In this document: in pieces, positions 22,123 through 32,697 of the stretch
How positions within the stretch are numbered: the stretch's first letter is position 1
How the letters are laid out: the number at the start of each line of letters is the position of its first letter
Assembly (NCBI RefSeq): GCF_010183535.1
Contig: NC_071332.1
Location: 9,052,001 to 9,116,000 of the forward strand
Reading direction: 5' to 3'
Source: Caenorhabditis remanei
Taxonomy: Eukaryota > Nematoda > Chromadorea > Rhabditida > Rhabditidae
DNA: 64,000 nt
Made by a program: the position numbers and the translations under genes
The notes under the pieces: model-generated
What the model saw: the letters and a program-made list of their open reading frames with translations, nothing else
What the model was told of the DNA's origin: nothing
The model's database searches: none

Positions 22123-22451
22123 TCAGAATCCTGAGAATGGACGTTGACGACCACCTTCTTCACGAAGAGTGAACATTGGATTGTGGTATGGGAAGCGGTT
22201 CATGAAGGCCTTCATCATTGGACGTCCGGACTTTTCTGGAAAAAAAGATACCAAGTATATCTATATAGTCATTATTTTCTATTTTTCGTTTGAAGAATCT
22301 CCAGAATCCGTCCCCCACATCATCTAACAACCTTGAAAAGCAATTCAGAATACTCACGGAGCCGGAAAAATGATTCCTCCTGTGACGATTGGGCGAGGGT
22401 CGACGGAACGAAGACGAACAACAGGAAGATGAGGGAGAAGAAGAGAAGAGG
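22123..22451 (-). CDS. Probable secreted peptide precursor, 3' exons
   Basis: Two minus-strand exons, 22451-22358 and 22235-22123, join in phase. The first encodes a very hydrophobic stretch (PLLFFSLIFLLFVFVPSTLA) ending in a signal-cleavage-like site, then QSSQEESFFRLQ. The second encodes KSGRPMMKAFMNRFPYHNPM, FTLREEGGRQRPFSGF and a stop. Codon use in the last exon is biased like real genes. The start codon lies in an exon upstream that I could not place; the sequence before 22451 has a proper acceptor (CTATTCCAG). The short basic-site-containing product suggests a neuropeptide-like or antimicrobial-like precursor, but no family is recognised. Confidence 0.55.
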
Positions 22452-23898
22452 CTGGAATAGTAGACAAAAATGAAAAAGAAAAAAAACGGAGGAAAGGAGT
22501 AATTGGGGGCTGGTGTGCAGGAACACAGTGATTATTAGTTAGTCAGGCGAGAATAATATGAGAGGTTGTCTCCCTCGAATGAGGTTCCAGGATTCTAGTT
22601 CCCAACGCATCGAAGACGACCCAGAAAACAAGAAAAACAACACAGATGACGTATTCTTCGTCTCATTCGGTATTCCGATTGCTATGACTATCCAAATAAT
22701 TGTATAGTGGCAATGGAATTAAATTTTGAATTTCTAAGGGAAATTTCGAACCCGGACCAAAATTGCAAGTGTTCTAATTTTCTGTATGTCAGAACAGTAT
22801 AAGTCATTGATAAATTCTAGAAAGCTGAAAAGAGATTTCCAAAAGAAGTACAACGACAGTTTTCCATTTTAGATTTTGAAAAGATGAATCAATTCGTTTT
22901 CTTTAACAAATACCAGTTTAGGCAATTCTCAATTTTCTTATCGGCTATTTACAGTATCTTCCTCTTAAAACTTACCAACTTGACGAATTGCATTTTGAGA
23001 ATATTGGCAGGTCGAATAAGCAACAGACTTGTCGAATAGCAAAAGCTTCGAATGAGCACCCGGAGAAAGTCCTCCGCGGGCTCATGCTCCACCCACTTCT
23101 TCCTTGAGCTCCGCCCATCTTAAACTTTCGGCACTATTGAGGTGTATGTGTCTGCTTCTGATGGTCATATAAGATATGAGATTGAAACAGAGATAGTTTG
23201 AAGTTTTGTTTTGAAACTTTTGATGCTACTGATAGTTAAAATGATGAAAGGAGAGCTATCTGACATACTCTCCTACACACACAACAGAATTCGCATTAAT
23301 AAAAACAATATTCCATTCTTTGTAATCATATAACATTTTTTCAGATCCTGTCAAACCTATTTCCACACAGAGAGTTGTCGAAATCCAACTCGGTCGTCTG
23401 ACAAATTAATTTTTTCCTAAATACAGAGAAAATAAATAACAATGCAAGTTCTTATATGAATTTCAACTTATTTCATGAAAAATTAAAATTTAATGAATTT
23501 GGAGAATACGAACTCTTTGTTTTACATATCGCAGTCAGCATTTTCGCAGCCTTCTCTATGGCCAAACGTGATCCAATATGAAAACATGGTATTCAGTCAT
23601 TGTCCTGAGAACATCTCCAGATTTTCTCACAGGCCATATGTTCTTTTTTACGAATGAGCCACAGCTGCGAGTCCAATCAAATTATAATATTTTTATCCGG
23701 AAATCATGAAGTCAACTGGGGGGTTTGCTGAACGTCATTAAATGTCTTTCCGCATCACACGCATTAGTACGAGTTGGATTATGTCAGAGAACTGTTTTAA
23801 CTAGACCTCGTTTCGCTGATGGTTTAACAAACCCGCAAAATATCGTCAATCTCTCATCGATACTTTTCATTCAATTTTGCGTTTCGGTTTCCCTCACA
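22452..23898. other. Intergenic, about 1.45 kb
   Basis: Probably holds the missing 5' exon of the minus-strand peptide gene and the promoter of the secreted gene at 23899. No long open frame, repeat or RNA gene recognised. Confidence 0.4.
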
Positions 23899-24279
23899 AT
23901 GTTTTCCCTGTTTTTGTCGATTTTACTTCTAACATCCTGTTTGGGAGATACAGGTTTTCCAATACAAACCCTTTTGAGTTGTGAAATCTCGCAAGCAACA
24001 ATAGATGGAGTTCAAAATGTGATTCAAGAGCATTCGGTAGGCTTTCTTTTTAAAATTCGTAGAAACCATATACTTTCAGTCAATGATTCAACTAGCAAAG
24101 TCGAATAAACGAGCCAAGAAAACAGAGATTGACTCTATGAAGGCGGATATAGACTTCTATTTGGAGGAAAATGCTACCGATGACGACAAGGTCTGAAACA
24201 AAAGCTTCAGCCAAAAGTACAAATGTATTTTCAGCGTAAATGGATCGAGTGCGTCATGAATAAAACTTCTACTTCATGA
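23899..24279 (+). CDS. Small secreted protein, unknown family
   Basis: Three exons, 23899-24036, 24080-24190 and 24235-24279; 97 residues. A signal peptide (MFSLFLSILLLTSCLGDTG) is followed by LLSCEISQATIDGVQNVIQE, a Lys/Asp/Glu-rich helical middle (MIQLAKSNKRAKKTEIDSMK) and RKWIECVMNKTSTS. Two mature cysteines (in LLSCEI and IECVMN) could form one disulphide. AATAAA follows the stop at about 24290. Too short for the usual ORF cut-offs because of its introns. The gene converges on rpl-28, whose stop is 80 bp away. Function unknown. Confidence 0.72.
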
Positions 24280-24358
24280 TTTTTCTTAAAATAAACTTTT
24301 AAACACAACAGACCAGCTTTAACGCTTTTATTTATAACAGTAACGTGACAAACGTTAT

Positions 24359-24790
24359 TTAAGCATCAGTCTTTGGGACCTTAGCCTTCTTGACCTGGGA
24401 GCGGACGATAGCGGCGGCACGACGTTGAGCAAGCTTTTGGAACTTGCTGAATCCAGAGTTCTTAGCCAAAGAGCGGACAGAGGAGACTGGGGTCTTGCTC
24501 AAGGTAGAGGTGGTGACGGCCTTGGCTGGTCTTCCCTCTGAAAGTGAAGAGTTGTGGAAACAAAAGTAAAATGGAATTGAAAACTTACTCTCGTTCTTGG
24601 TGGAGACAACGACTCCCTTGGCTCCGGCGCTGACGTCGAGGGCGTGCTTGTTAGCAAGTCCACTGTACTTTGGACTGTTCACCTTCTTGAGGTTGAACTT
24701 CTCAGTGGAGAATCTCTTTCCGATTCCACGCTGGGTTCTGAGGAAAGCGTTGTTGTTGCGGATGACTTGCCACACGAGAGCGTCGGACAT
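24359..24790 (-). CDS. rpl-28: 60S ribosomal protein L28 (eL28)
   Basis: Two minus-strand exons, 24790-24589 and 24537-24359; 126 residues, the usual nematode length. The protein begins MSDALVWQVIRNNNAFLRTQ, continues with STEKFNLKKVNSPKYSGLAN and ends in a Lys/Arg/Ala-rich tail (RRAAAIVRSQVKKAKVPKTD), as in eL28 of the large cytosolic ribosomal subunit. The intron at KNE/GRPAK removes 51 nt. Codon use is strongly biased to the preferred set (CTC, GTC, AAG), as expected for a highly expressed gene. A TTTTTTCAG acceptor sits upstream of the ATG, suggesting trans-splicing. It is divergent from mrpl-49. Confidence 0.97.
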   Translation of the reverse strand: MSDALVWQVIRNNNAFLRTQRGIGKRFSTEKFNLKKVNSPKYSGLANKHALDVSAGAKGVVVSTKNESKFSIPFYFCFHNSSLSEGRPAKAVTTSTLSKTPVSSVRSLAKNSGFSKFQKLAQRRAAAIVRSQVKKAKVPKTDA

Positions 24791-25278
24791 TTTACCTGAA
24801 AAAACATTCAGTCTCGATAGAAAATGAAAATTTAGGAAGAAGAAATGTCAAGCTTAAAACGTGTCGATATGAAGGTACGCCCGCATTCAATAACAAAACG
24901 GAAACAAATTTCTGACCGTTTTTCACCTAATTCCATTCATTTTTCTGACAAAAACACGATCTAATAACGTAAAAGCCGAAAGATAGAAGTATCGTTCAAG
25001 TAAAGGCGCAATTTCAGCAGGAAATCGCTAAAAAAACCGGGAAAAAGCAGAAAAAAAGAAAAGAAATTAAAAATAATTTTTCCTGTTGGGCCTAAAATAC
25101 AAATGCAAACGCGCCCCGTTGCATCCAAGTGAAACAGCGGAGTCTCGTAGTCGCGCTATTTTTACCGTAAATCGACACTATTTTTTCAGATTTGCTAATT
25201 TTTTTGTTACACAGCTGCCAGCTTTAGAAATAGCATTTCATATAAATTATTGAACAAAACATTATTGATTTCAGAAGC
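24791..25278. promoter_or_regulatory. Bidirectional promoter region rpl-28 / mrpl-49
   Basis: The 488 bp separate two divergent translation genes. The interval is comparatively GC-rich around 25090-25160 and contains CGCGCCCCGTTGC and GTCGCGCTATTTTTACCG. No specific factor site is assigned. Confidence 0.5.
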
Positions 25279-26030
25279 ATGTTGGGTTCAACGATACGGA
25301 GCTTTGCTTCTCGAACTACCGGAGCATCTCGATCATTCTTCTCCACCTCAGCCGTCAGGAAAACTGAAAAACTATGGGAGAATCCATGGAAATACGCCAT
25401 CCCAGAAAAAAGTGAAATCATTTTTATTGTGCTACTGCTTTTTCAACGTTCAAATTACAGCAAACACGTTAGCTACAGTTGAAGAAATTCCTGTCGATTG
25501 GTCGTATGTAGAAAGACTGATGCCGATTGAAGTAGTACCAGAAGTGCCAAAGCACGAATCTTATCCCACACCAAGTGGATGGACACCGCCCTCAGGTTTG
25601 TTCAGTAATACTTTTAAATTCAAAAAATAAATTGCTCCACAGGTGCCGGAAAAACTCATCCATATTACGTCCGTCGTCGTCCAGATCATCTTCTGCCTCT
25701 TTATTTAGAAAGAAAACGTGATTTGTTGAATGAGAAGACACTGGATTTCGATTATGTTGAATTGGTGACCGTCAGAAGTGTAGATGGAGACGTTTTTGTG
25801 AGTATCAGCTGTAATTCGTCTTCCATTCTACTGCTTTTCGTCTAGCCTCTAATTTACTTTTTCCAACCTCACATGGCTTTCAGGCATGCGAGCAGGACCT
25901 TCGTACATACCTCCAAGAGCAACTCGGACATCCGGTAGCAACTCATGTCGACGAGTTGAAAGGGCGTATCAAAGTGAAAGGGGCTCCGCGATCATTAATT
26001 GAACAATTTTTCTACAGCAAAGGATTCTAG
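25279..26030 (+). CDS. mrpl-49: Mitochondrial large-subunit ribosomal protein mL49
   Basis: Four exons, 25279-25411, 25461-25595, 25643-25797 and 25884-26030; 189 residues. The N-terminus is Arg/Ser-rich without acids (MLGSTIRSFASRTTGASRSF), as in a mitochondrial presequence. The mL49 domain follows: YPTPSGWTPPSGAGKTHPYY, VRRRPDHLLPLYL, VTVRSVDGDVFACEQDLRTY, LGHPVATHVDELKGRIKVKG and LIEQFFYSKGF. It is a structural protein of the mitoribosome central protuberance. An acceptor lies four bases before the ATG. The next gene starts only 198 bp downstream in the same direction, a spacing compatible with an operon. Confidence 0.95.
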
Positions 26031-26227
26031 AAATCATATTCCCAGTTTTTCTAGTTAGGTCGTTATTTTTTGTTGTATTTATTGTTGAAAAATGAAACGA
26101 AAGTGTTCTTTTTATTTTACCTTTTCCTATTATTATCAACTTCCCATAAACCGGTTTTTGTCCGTCAGTTCTTATATTTATTTTCTCATTCATTGTTAAT
26201 TGCGAAATGCAAAGATTATTTTCTAGA

Positions 26228-27707
26228 ATGCCGTCATCCGTTTGCTGCACAAATTGCCGAACGAAATATTCTTTATTAAATCGTGAAGTAGATATTTATA
26301 AGTTTTCAATCTACTTTCCTTTTTCTTCAGGCCGGTTGTTCAAGTTGCGCTCTTTCCTTCTGCAAGAAATGCTTGGGTTACCGTGCCCTCATTCCAACTC
26401 TTTCGGATCAACCGATGATCGTTTGCTACAATTGCTATCAGAAGATTGAAGCAGCCAAAATGAAGCCAGATGCTACAGTAATCAGTGCAATTCTGTGAAT
26501 TTACAATATAATTTCGTTTTCCAGATAACTTCGGAACCTCTTCCGGAATATGGCAGTTCTAAACCACAGAGTTCGAACAAGAATTGGTGGGGTAAAGGGT
26601 TGCCACCACCATCATTTCGAGGTTCGTATGGAAACCAGAACCAGAATATAAGTAGAGCAACACAAAATAGGCAACCCTCTTCGTCTTCCCAACAAAAAAC
26701 AGAAAATGTAAGCTTGATATTTTTTACTTGCCTAATTGTAATACTTGTGTTTTCTAGACCTCTGTTTCGATCGAAGATTTGGAACAACGTCGAGCCAAGC
26801 TACGAGAAGACATTGCGCCTCCTGTCGAACCACTTAGTATTTCTGAAATAGAGGAAAGACTCGCGAAACTTCGCGACTGTGATGTTGAAGTTATACGAAA
26901 TCCTAGAAGTGTATGCACTCTGATTTCCATAATTGTCACATTAATTAAGCTTTTCAGTGGTTAACATCATCTTCCAAAGAAGGGCCATATATCAATACAA
27001 ACAATCCGGCTGAATTGATGCGAATAGCCGAAGATCGAGCTAGACTTGAACTAAAAGAAGAGGAAATGGAAGCAAAAGATTGGGAAGAAATAGAAGCAAG
27101 AAGGAGGAAAGTTTTCGAAAAAAACACTGAGCAAGTTGGAAATGAAGAAGAAGAAACATCAGTCAGAGAATCAATGGTTTCTGGGAATACAGAATTCAGT
27201 GAAGCGACAAAAGAAGAAATGAATGAGATCAATAAGTATGTTTTTGATATTTTCAGTTCGAATTAATTCACTATTTTCAGCCTACTGATGGACGCAGAAA
27301 AACGTGTCGCAGAAACGAAAAGGCAAGAAGATCACGACGCAGCGGAGATGAGGACTTTGATGAAAGCTTGTGAGTTTCGGTGTTCCGTATGAAAGTAATG
27401 AAGATGCATGTTTCTAGCTCGTCAAAAATCGCTCGACGCAATGCAGTGGAATGATAAAATCACAAAGGAGATCGGCGGTTTTTGGGATAGGCGAAATGAA
27501 AAAGAGGCGGGTGAAGTAGAAGATGACGATGATGACAAATCTCTGGATGAAGAGACTTTCAAAAAGATTCTCTATGAAGCTGAAAACTCTGTCGACGTGG
27601 AACCGCCTTCCCAATCTTCGAAACCATCAGAAACACGTTCCAGTTCTAGTTCACCGAAGAAAAAGGGATTCTTCGAAAAATTGTTTAGGAAAGATTCAAA
27701 ACATTAA
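26228..27707 (+). CDS. FYVE-type zinc-finger protein, ZFYVE19/ANCHR-like
   Basis: Seven exons: 26228-26287, 26331-26477, 26525-26707, 26758-26910, 26958-27235, 27281-27369 and 27418-27707; 399 residues. Residues 6-60 hold four CxxC pairs (CTNC, CSSC, CKKC, CYNC) spaced like a degenerate FYVE finger. Central repeats LEQRRAKLREDIAPPVEPLS and IEERLAKLRD match the ANCHR family, which regulates VPS4 and abscission timing; a coiled-coil region and a basic C-terminus (KKKGFFEKLFRK) follow. The B-box near the C-terminus of vertebrate ZFYVE19 is absent. An acceptor ends one base before the ATG, 196 bp after mrpl-49, so downstream operon membership is plausible. Confidence 0.85.
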
Positions 27708-27842
27708 ATATATAATAATTATTTTTTTGTTTCTTTCGGAATTCAATATGTACACAAAAGCTTGTCGAATATAAATGTATTTATTATTTGTTTTAATTTC
27801 AATTGCCTGATTTTATAATTCTATATACACAATTTCAAAGGT

Positions 27843-29596
27843 TTAGTTGTTCGAGAATCCACCGTCAACAGGCAAAGCGGATCCAGTTGTCATTGATGCA
27901 TTATCTGAGAGCAAGAAGAGAACAGCATTGACCACTTCATCAACTTCAGCGAATCTTTTGATTGGCATTCTATCGAGCATCTTCTTCTTCTTTTCAGGGT
28001 CACTCCAGTTCTGAAATAAAGATGATTGAAATGAAAAAGTGAGAAAGGGTTCATGTACATCTCTTCCCATATCAGTCATCACGACAGTTGGATTGACACT
28101 ATTAACTCGAATATTCTGTGATCCCAATTCGTTTGCCAAGCATCGAGTAACCATATCGAGAGCTGCTTTCGAAGCGCCTAAACACCAGAAATTAAATTAT
28201 TTCTGGGGAGATCTTCACTTACAGTAAACAGTGTGGTTATCCAATGGACGGATCGCAGCTTGAGATGAGATATTTACAATGGATCCTTTGATTTGTCTGT
28301 CGACAAAGTTTCTGGCGACAAGTTGAGCGATGAGGATTGGTCCACGAACATTCACGGCAAAAGTTCTAGAACAAAAAATTGAAAAGTTTAGTTCATATTT
28401 AGAAACTATTACCTATCAATAGATTGTTGTGTGATTTGTCCAATAGCATGATTCGTTGCAATTCCAGCATTATTCACAAGTCCGTGAATAGGGAAATATG
28501 GAACAATGAGTTTGAAAAGAACTTCTTCGTTGGCACTGACGTCTCCAACAATTGGAATGATTGTGTGTCTCTGAAAATAACACTTTTGTTACTTACTATT
28601 CACATCATTCTGACTGGATGCTGGATGACCTAAACTATAATTCAACCTACCAATGAAGTTGTTTCCTTGACGAGACTCAACAAGTTCGCTTCATTTCTTG
28701 CGAATGCGATCACTTGCGCTCCAGATTTGGCCAAAGATAGACAGATTTCTTTTCCGATTCCTGCAAATTTGATAATGTGATGTCTGATCTACAATCGGCC
28801 AGAAAGGGCTATTTATATCTTCTCAGATATGTAGTTTTTCTCCTACGTTCCGTTTCCTGTGAATTCAGATTCCATTGAAACACGAGAAACATTTTCTAGT
28901 CCAACTGATAACTTTGATCGAAATCAGAAAGAGGACGAGGAGGAATGACATAAAATTGATAAAACTTGTGACTAAAGAATAGTGTTATCATGTTATCACA
29001 AATCAAAGTTTCGCTTAGTTTGAATCTCATTTTCTTCGCCGGAAGTTATCAGAAAAATGAGAAAGTGGTATGATTCTTTAGTAGTGGTTTGAAAGGTTCG
29101 GAATGCAATCGACATGAAAATTGTGGTCAAACCCGTTTTTTAGAATTGGAATTCTTTCGCATTTTTTCATTAGGATATCAAGAACATGATTTTGATGAAT
29201 CAGACTGGAAGGTGATCTCGATAAAGTTTCTTTCAAATATAGTTTGAAAATAAAGGGTCAGAATTCTGAAAGCTAGATAAAATATCAATGTTACACTGGT
29301 TTACTGCTGGTTAGTCATGCAAAAGCTTACAAGTAATGTTTAAAGTTTGCCTAGATATTCTCATGAACTTTCAATAAAGTAAATTCCTCTCGTGTTTTCC
29401 ACCTTGCGATAACATGGAACTCACAGTCAGAAATGCGTCCTACTGTACCTACATAGTTCCAACTCATCAATTTCAGAACGAGGAAAACGTTCGATATCAA
29501 AAGTTCTTCCTCATTCTTGCATATAAACAAGTCCTCACCTTGACTGGCTCCAGTGACAAGAATGCGTCTGTCAGCGAAATCGTAATTTGCTTGCAT
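27843..29596 (-). CDS. dhs-21: Short-chain dehydrogenase, L-xylulose/dicarbonyl reductase
   Basis: Six minus-strand exons: 29596-29539, 28760-28651, 28570-28413, 28365-28223, 28177-28059 and 28010-27843; 251 residues. Classical SDR elements are visible: NADP-binding TGASQGIGKE near residues 15-24, LVNNAGIA, the catalytic Ser in NISSQ and YxxxK in [24 protein letters not shown], and the family ending [13 protein letters not shown]. Overall order and length match vertebrate DCXR and, from memory, C. elegans DHS-21, which reduce L-xylulose and alpha-dicarbonyls. The first intron is 778 nt, large for this window, and shows no embedded gene. It converges with the FYVE gene, 135 bp apart. Confidence 0.93.
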
Positions 29597-30258
29597 TATT
29601 TCTTCTCGTCAGATGAAGTGATATGAATGTCTTCTCTTCTCTTCCCACACGGTCAACTTTTATATTGAGACTATTTTTGTTATCAATGCCATCCGTCTAA
29701 CAATCTGCGTCGTGTTTTTGTGTGTATTGATATGATCGCAATGATGGTTTCTATTTCGAGATGAGAGGCGGGGAAACCCCTTTTAATACAAAGGTTTGCA
29801 TGTTTATGGTATGTGTAACAGACTTTATTTGATTGGTGATGGACAAGGGAGCAATGACACAAGGGCTGTTTACTTGAGTAGTAATAGATTCAATGGGGCC
29901 TTCACGAGAAAGTTGGTTTTCTAGGCTGCATCTCTTGATACATTCAAATAGTCACCAAAGTTGTTCGGTTTGTCTGGAGCTATAATTTCGGTTTAAAGTT
30001 CCCATTTTCATGTTTTGTTCACCAACTACAAACATCTCCATCCTAATCTCTCATTCCTTGTTGCCATTCCACTTTAACATCCACTTTCAATCACAAGACA
30101 TGCACACAAAAACAGCTGAAACTTCATTCCAATCACCATGACAACCTGGGTTTGCACCTGTTCATTTTCTCGTTTTCGATTAGAAAAAGCGACTCCAAAT
30201 AACTTATTTTCATTCTCATCTGCTCCCAACTCTCGTCGAGTGAGCTTTCTTTCCAATC
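29597..30258. promoter_or_regulatory. Divergent upstream region, 662 bp
   Basis: Lies between the starts of dhs-21 (minus) and the multi-TM gene (plus). No gene or strong motif recognised. Confidence 0.4.
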
Positions 30259-31895
30259 ATGTCAATGGACCTGGACCCCGTTCCAGGTCTTCCTCTTCTC
30301 ACAACTCTTTACTGTAATTCAACAACTGTAAAGAAGAAGACTACAGTTAAGTGCGCCTTCCCCGATGAGCTCTACACCAAAAAAGCGTTCTATGGAGGCC
30401 CATTTGGTGCTGGAATCGGAGCGGTGGAAGTGGCGATCATCCTTGTTTTCATGCTCCTTTGCTTCAAAATGAAGTATGACGTCACCAAAGTTTTCCTGAC
30501 CGTTGTCTACATTCCACTCGGACTTTCATCTGTTTTCAAAGTGGCTCTGGCTGTCTACAGTACCTTTCTGGGTGCTTATGGATGGTGGTACATGGTGTTT
30601 CTAATGTTTTTCAACTGGCTTTACACCACTGCCGTTGTCTGTACAAGTATCGGATCTGTTGTTTTTCTAGCTGCTCTAATGGTCATTGCGAGAAAAAGAC
30701 AAAACTTCAATCCTCGTGAATCATGGTAAACGAATATTATTTAACTTTCAATAGTTCTGAATCTAATTTCCCAGGGTCTCCTACACTGCTGTTCTCTTCT
30801 TCTCGGCTTTGATCTCTGGCTCCTACCATTTCATCTCATACCAATGGAACCAACTCCCAGCCGCTTCTCTTTTCTTCGTCTACATCATCTGTACCATTGG
30901 AATTATTGCTGAGCTTCTTGTGGTATGAAAGTACAGTGAATTAGTCATAGCTAAAACCGAAACTTGCAGTGTCTTTGTGTCGGTTTTCTGTGTACAAAAC
31001 CACCTACGGGTACAAATGTTTCTGTTGTAACTGGTGATCCGGTGGTTGATGATGCGAGAACTCGCCTCGGATTCGGAGCATTGGCTGTGGTTGTAATGAA
31101 CATTCCACAGTGGTTTGAGATCTGTGAGTTTCTGAAAACTAGTCAGAATTATTTCCCTGGCTGATTATCACATATGAGAGTAAGAACTTCTGAGAATCTC
31201 TAATGTTATGCTTTCCATTCAAAGTGGGATATTACTGCTGTTTCAACTAGTAATTACAAACGATATTTTCTTTTGAAAAACTAAGAAATTGCTTAAATTA
31301 TACTGCTTCTTTTATTCCAGATGTCAAGATTACTGAATTGTTCACTCCATTCCTCTGGGACTCGGATGCTCAAAAGAAGATCTACTACACCGCCCAATCG
31401 AAACAACTTCTAACTTTTGACCTGATCCGTCTCTTCCTCAGTCTCTTCATGCTCATCCCTCTGTTCATCACCGCTTCCGGAAGATTCGCCATTAGCATGT
31501 GGATCACACGTAAACCACATCCGACTGCAGCCAAGGCGACCGCCAACAAAGTCTTCGTTGCCACTCAGAATCAGCCTCTGCTCATGAATACCGGAGAGAA
31601 GAAGTCACCGCCTCCACCAACTCCCCCCAACAGACCAATTGATCATACTATCCCAGCAGTTCCGATCACTCAACAGCCAGCTCTTGTTCCAATTCCCCAT
31701 CAAGTTCCAGTTCATCAGCCTCAACATCATCAGCATCCCCAGCATCCTCAACATCTTCAAGCTCCTGCACCACCCATGTATCCTGGAATCGGATTCGCTC
31801 CTGGAATGCTTCAGTTGCCTCAAAACATGCAAACTACAATTGTCTATACTCCATCAATGACCTATGATAATGGAAACGGACAAATGCATGCATGA
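30259..31895 (+). CDS. Multi-pass membrane protein with Pro/His-rich tail
   Basis: Four exons, 30259-30725, 30775-30922, 30970-31123 and 31321-31895; 447 residues. After a short extracellular-like N-terminus with two Cys, seven or eight hydrophobic helices follow (for example GAGIGAVEVAIILVFMLLCF, LTVVYIPLGLSSVFKVALAV, SLFFVYIICTIGIIAELLVC, DLIRLFLSLFMLIPLFITAS). The final 130 residues form a Pro/His/Gln-rich cytoplasmic-like tail (HQVPVHQPQHHQHPQHPQHL). Codon use is biased, indicating substantial expression. I do not recognise the family; it resembles a nematode-wide conserved transmembrane protein rather than a chemoreceptor. AATAAA lies about 65 bp after the stop. Confidence 0.85.
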
Positions 31896-32697
31896 GAGTG
31901 CAAGTAGATCACAAGGAGTTTTAAGAGTTCCCCTCCTATGTTGATCTGAAATGTGTTGAATAAACTCTTTGTTAACAAAACGATTTTTATTTCACAAATT
32001 TAATAAAAGGGGAGATGAGTTGAGATCATCTCATCCGGTAGGTAGACTTGTACTTTCAGATGACGTATCATATCAAAGTTCCAGCCAGACTCATCTCCAT
32101 TTCCTGATCATCTCAACCAGCTCAAAAAGAACTCAATTTCCGAGTAAGGTCAAAAGCGGAAAAAGGAAAAGTACACATTCAGTGATCCTCCGTTTACACT
32201 TACTCTTGCTACCTGTTGCAACATGCTGGCACCGCCGCTTAGCTAGCGGTTTTCCTCACCTCCGTGTTGATAAACAAAAGAGTGCGTATCGAGACAGTGG
32301 TCAGTATATGGGAAAGGTGGTGGTACTTCCCGTAACTTCCTTAACGTACAAGAAAAATTGAAATAGTTGAGAAAGAGAGAGTGGGTGAAATTGAAATCCG
32401 GAGAGAGTAAATGAAAGTAAGAGGGCGAGGAGCAAACAATGGACGCGCCAGTCGCGGTCGCGGCCATGGCTCTCTCAAGTACAGTGGATTACTGTCCATT
32501 TCACCTTTAGGGTGCTTTCCTTTTCTAGGCGGGGCGGAGACAGTCGGTGACGTAACACGCGGTGTCCGCGCGGAGTTCGGGAGGGAATGAAGAAGGGTGG
32601 GGGTCAGGGCGTGACCTCACGAAGATCGCCTGCGAATAGTTCCCGCACATATCGCATAGTCTGCGTGGCTGCACGACGAGCTCCGTGAAGAAAAGAG
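31896..32697 (+). promoter_or_regulatory. cky-1 5' flank with GC-rich leader
   Basis: The part next to cky-1 (about 32430-32697) is unusually GC-rich for this genome. It contains TGACGTAA near 32548, a CRE-like site. An upstream ATG at 32439 opens a short frame (MDAPVAVAAMALS) ending at a good donor (CTCTCAA/GTACAG); a TTTTCTAG acceptor follows at 32529. This suggests a non-coding or uORF-bearing 5' leader exon. Confidence 0.45.
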
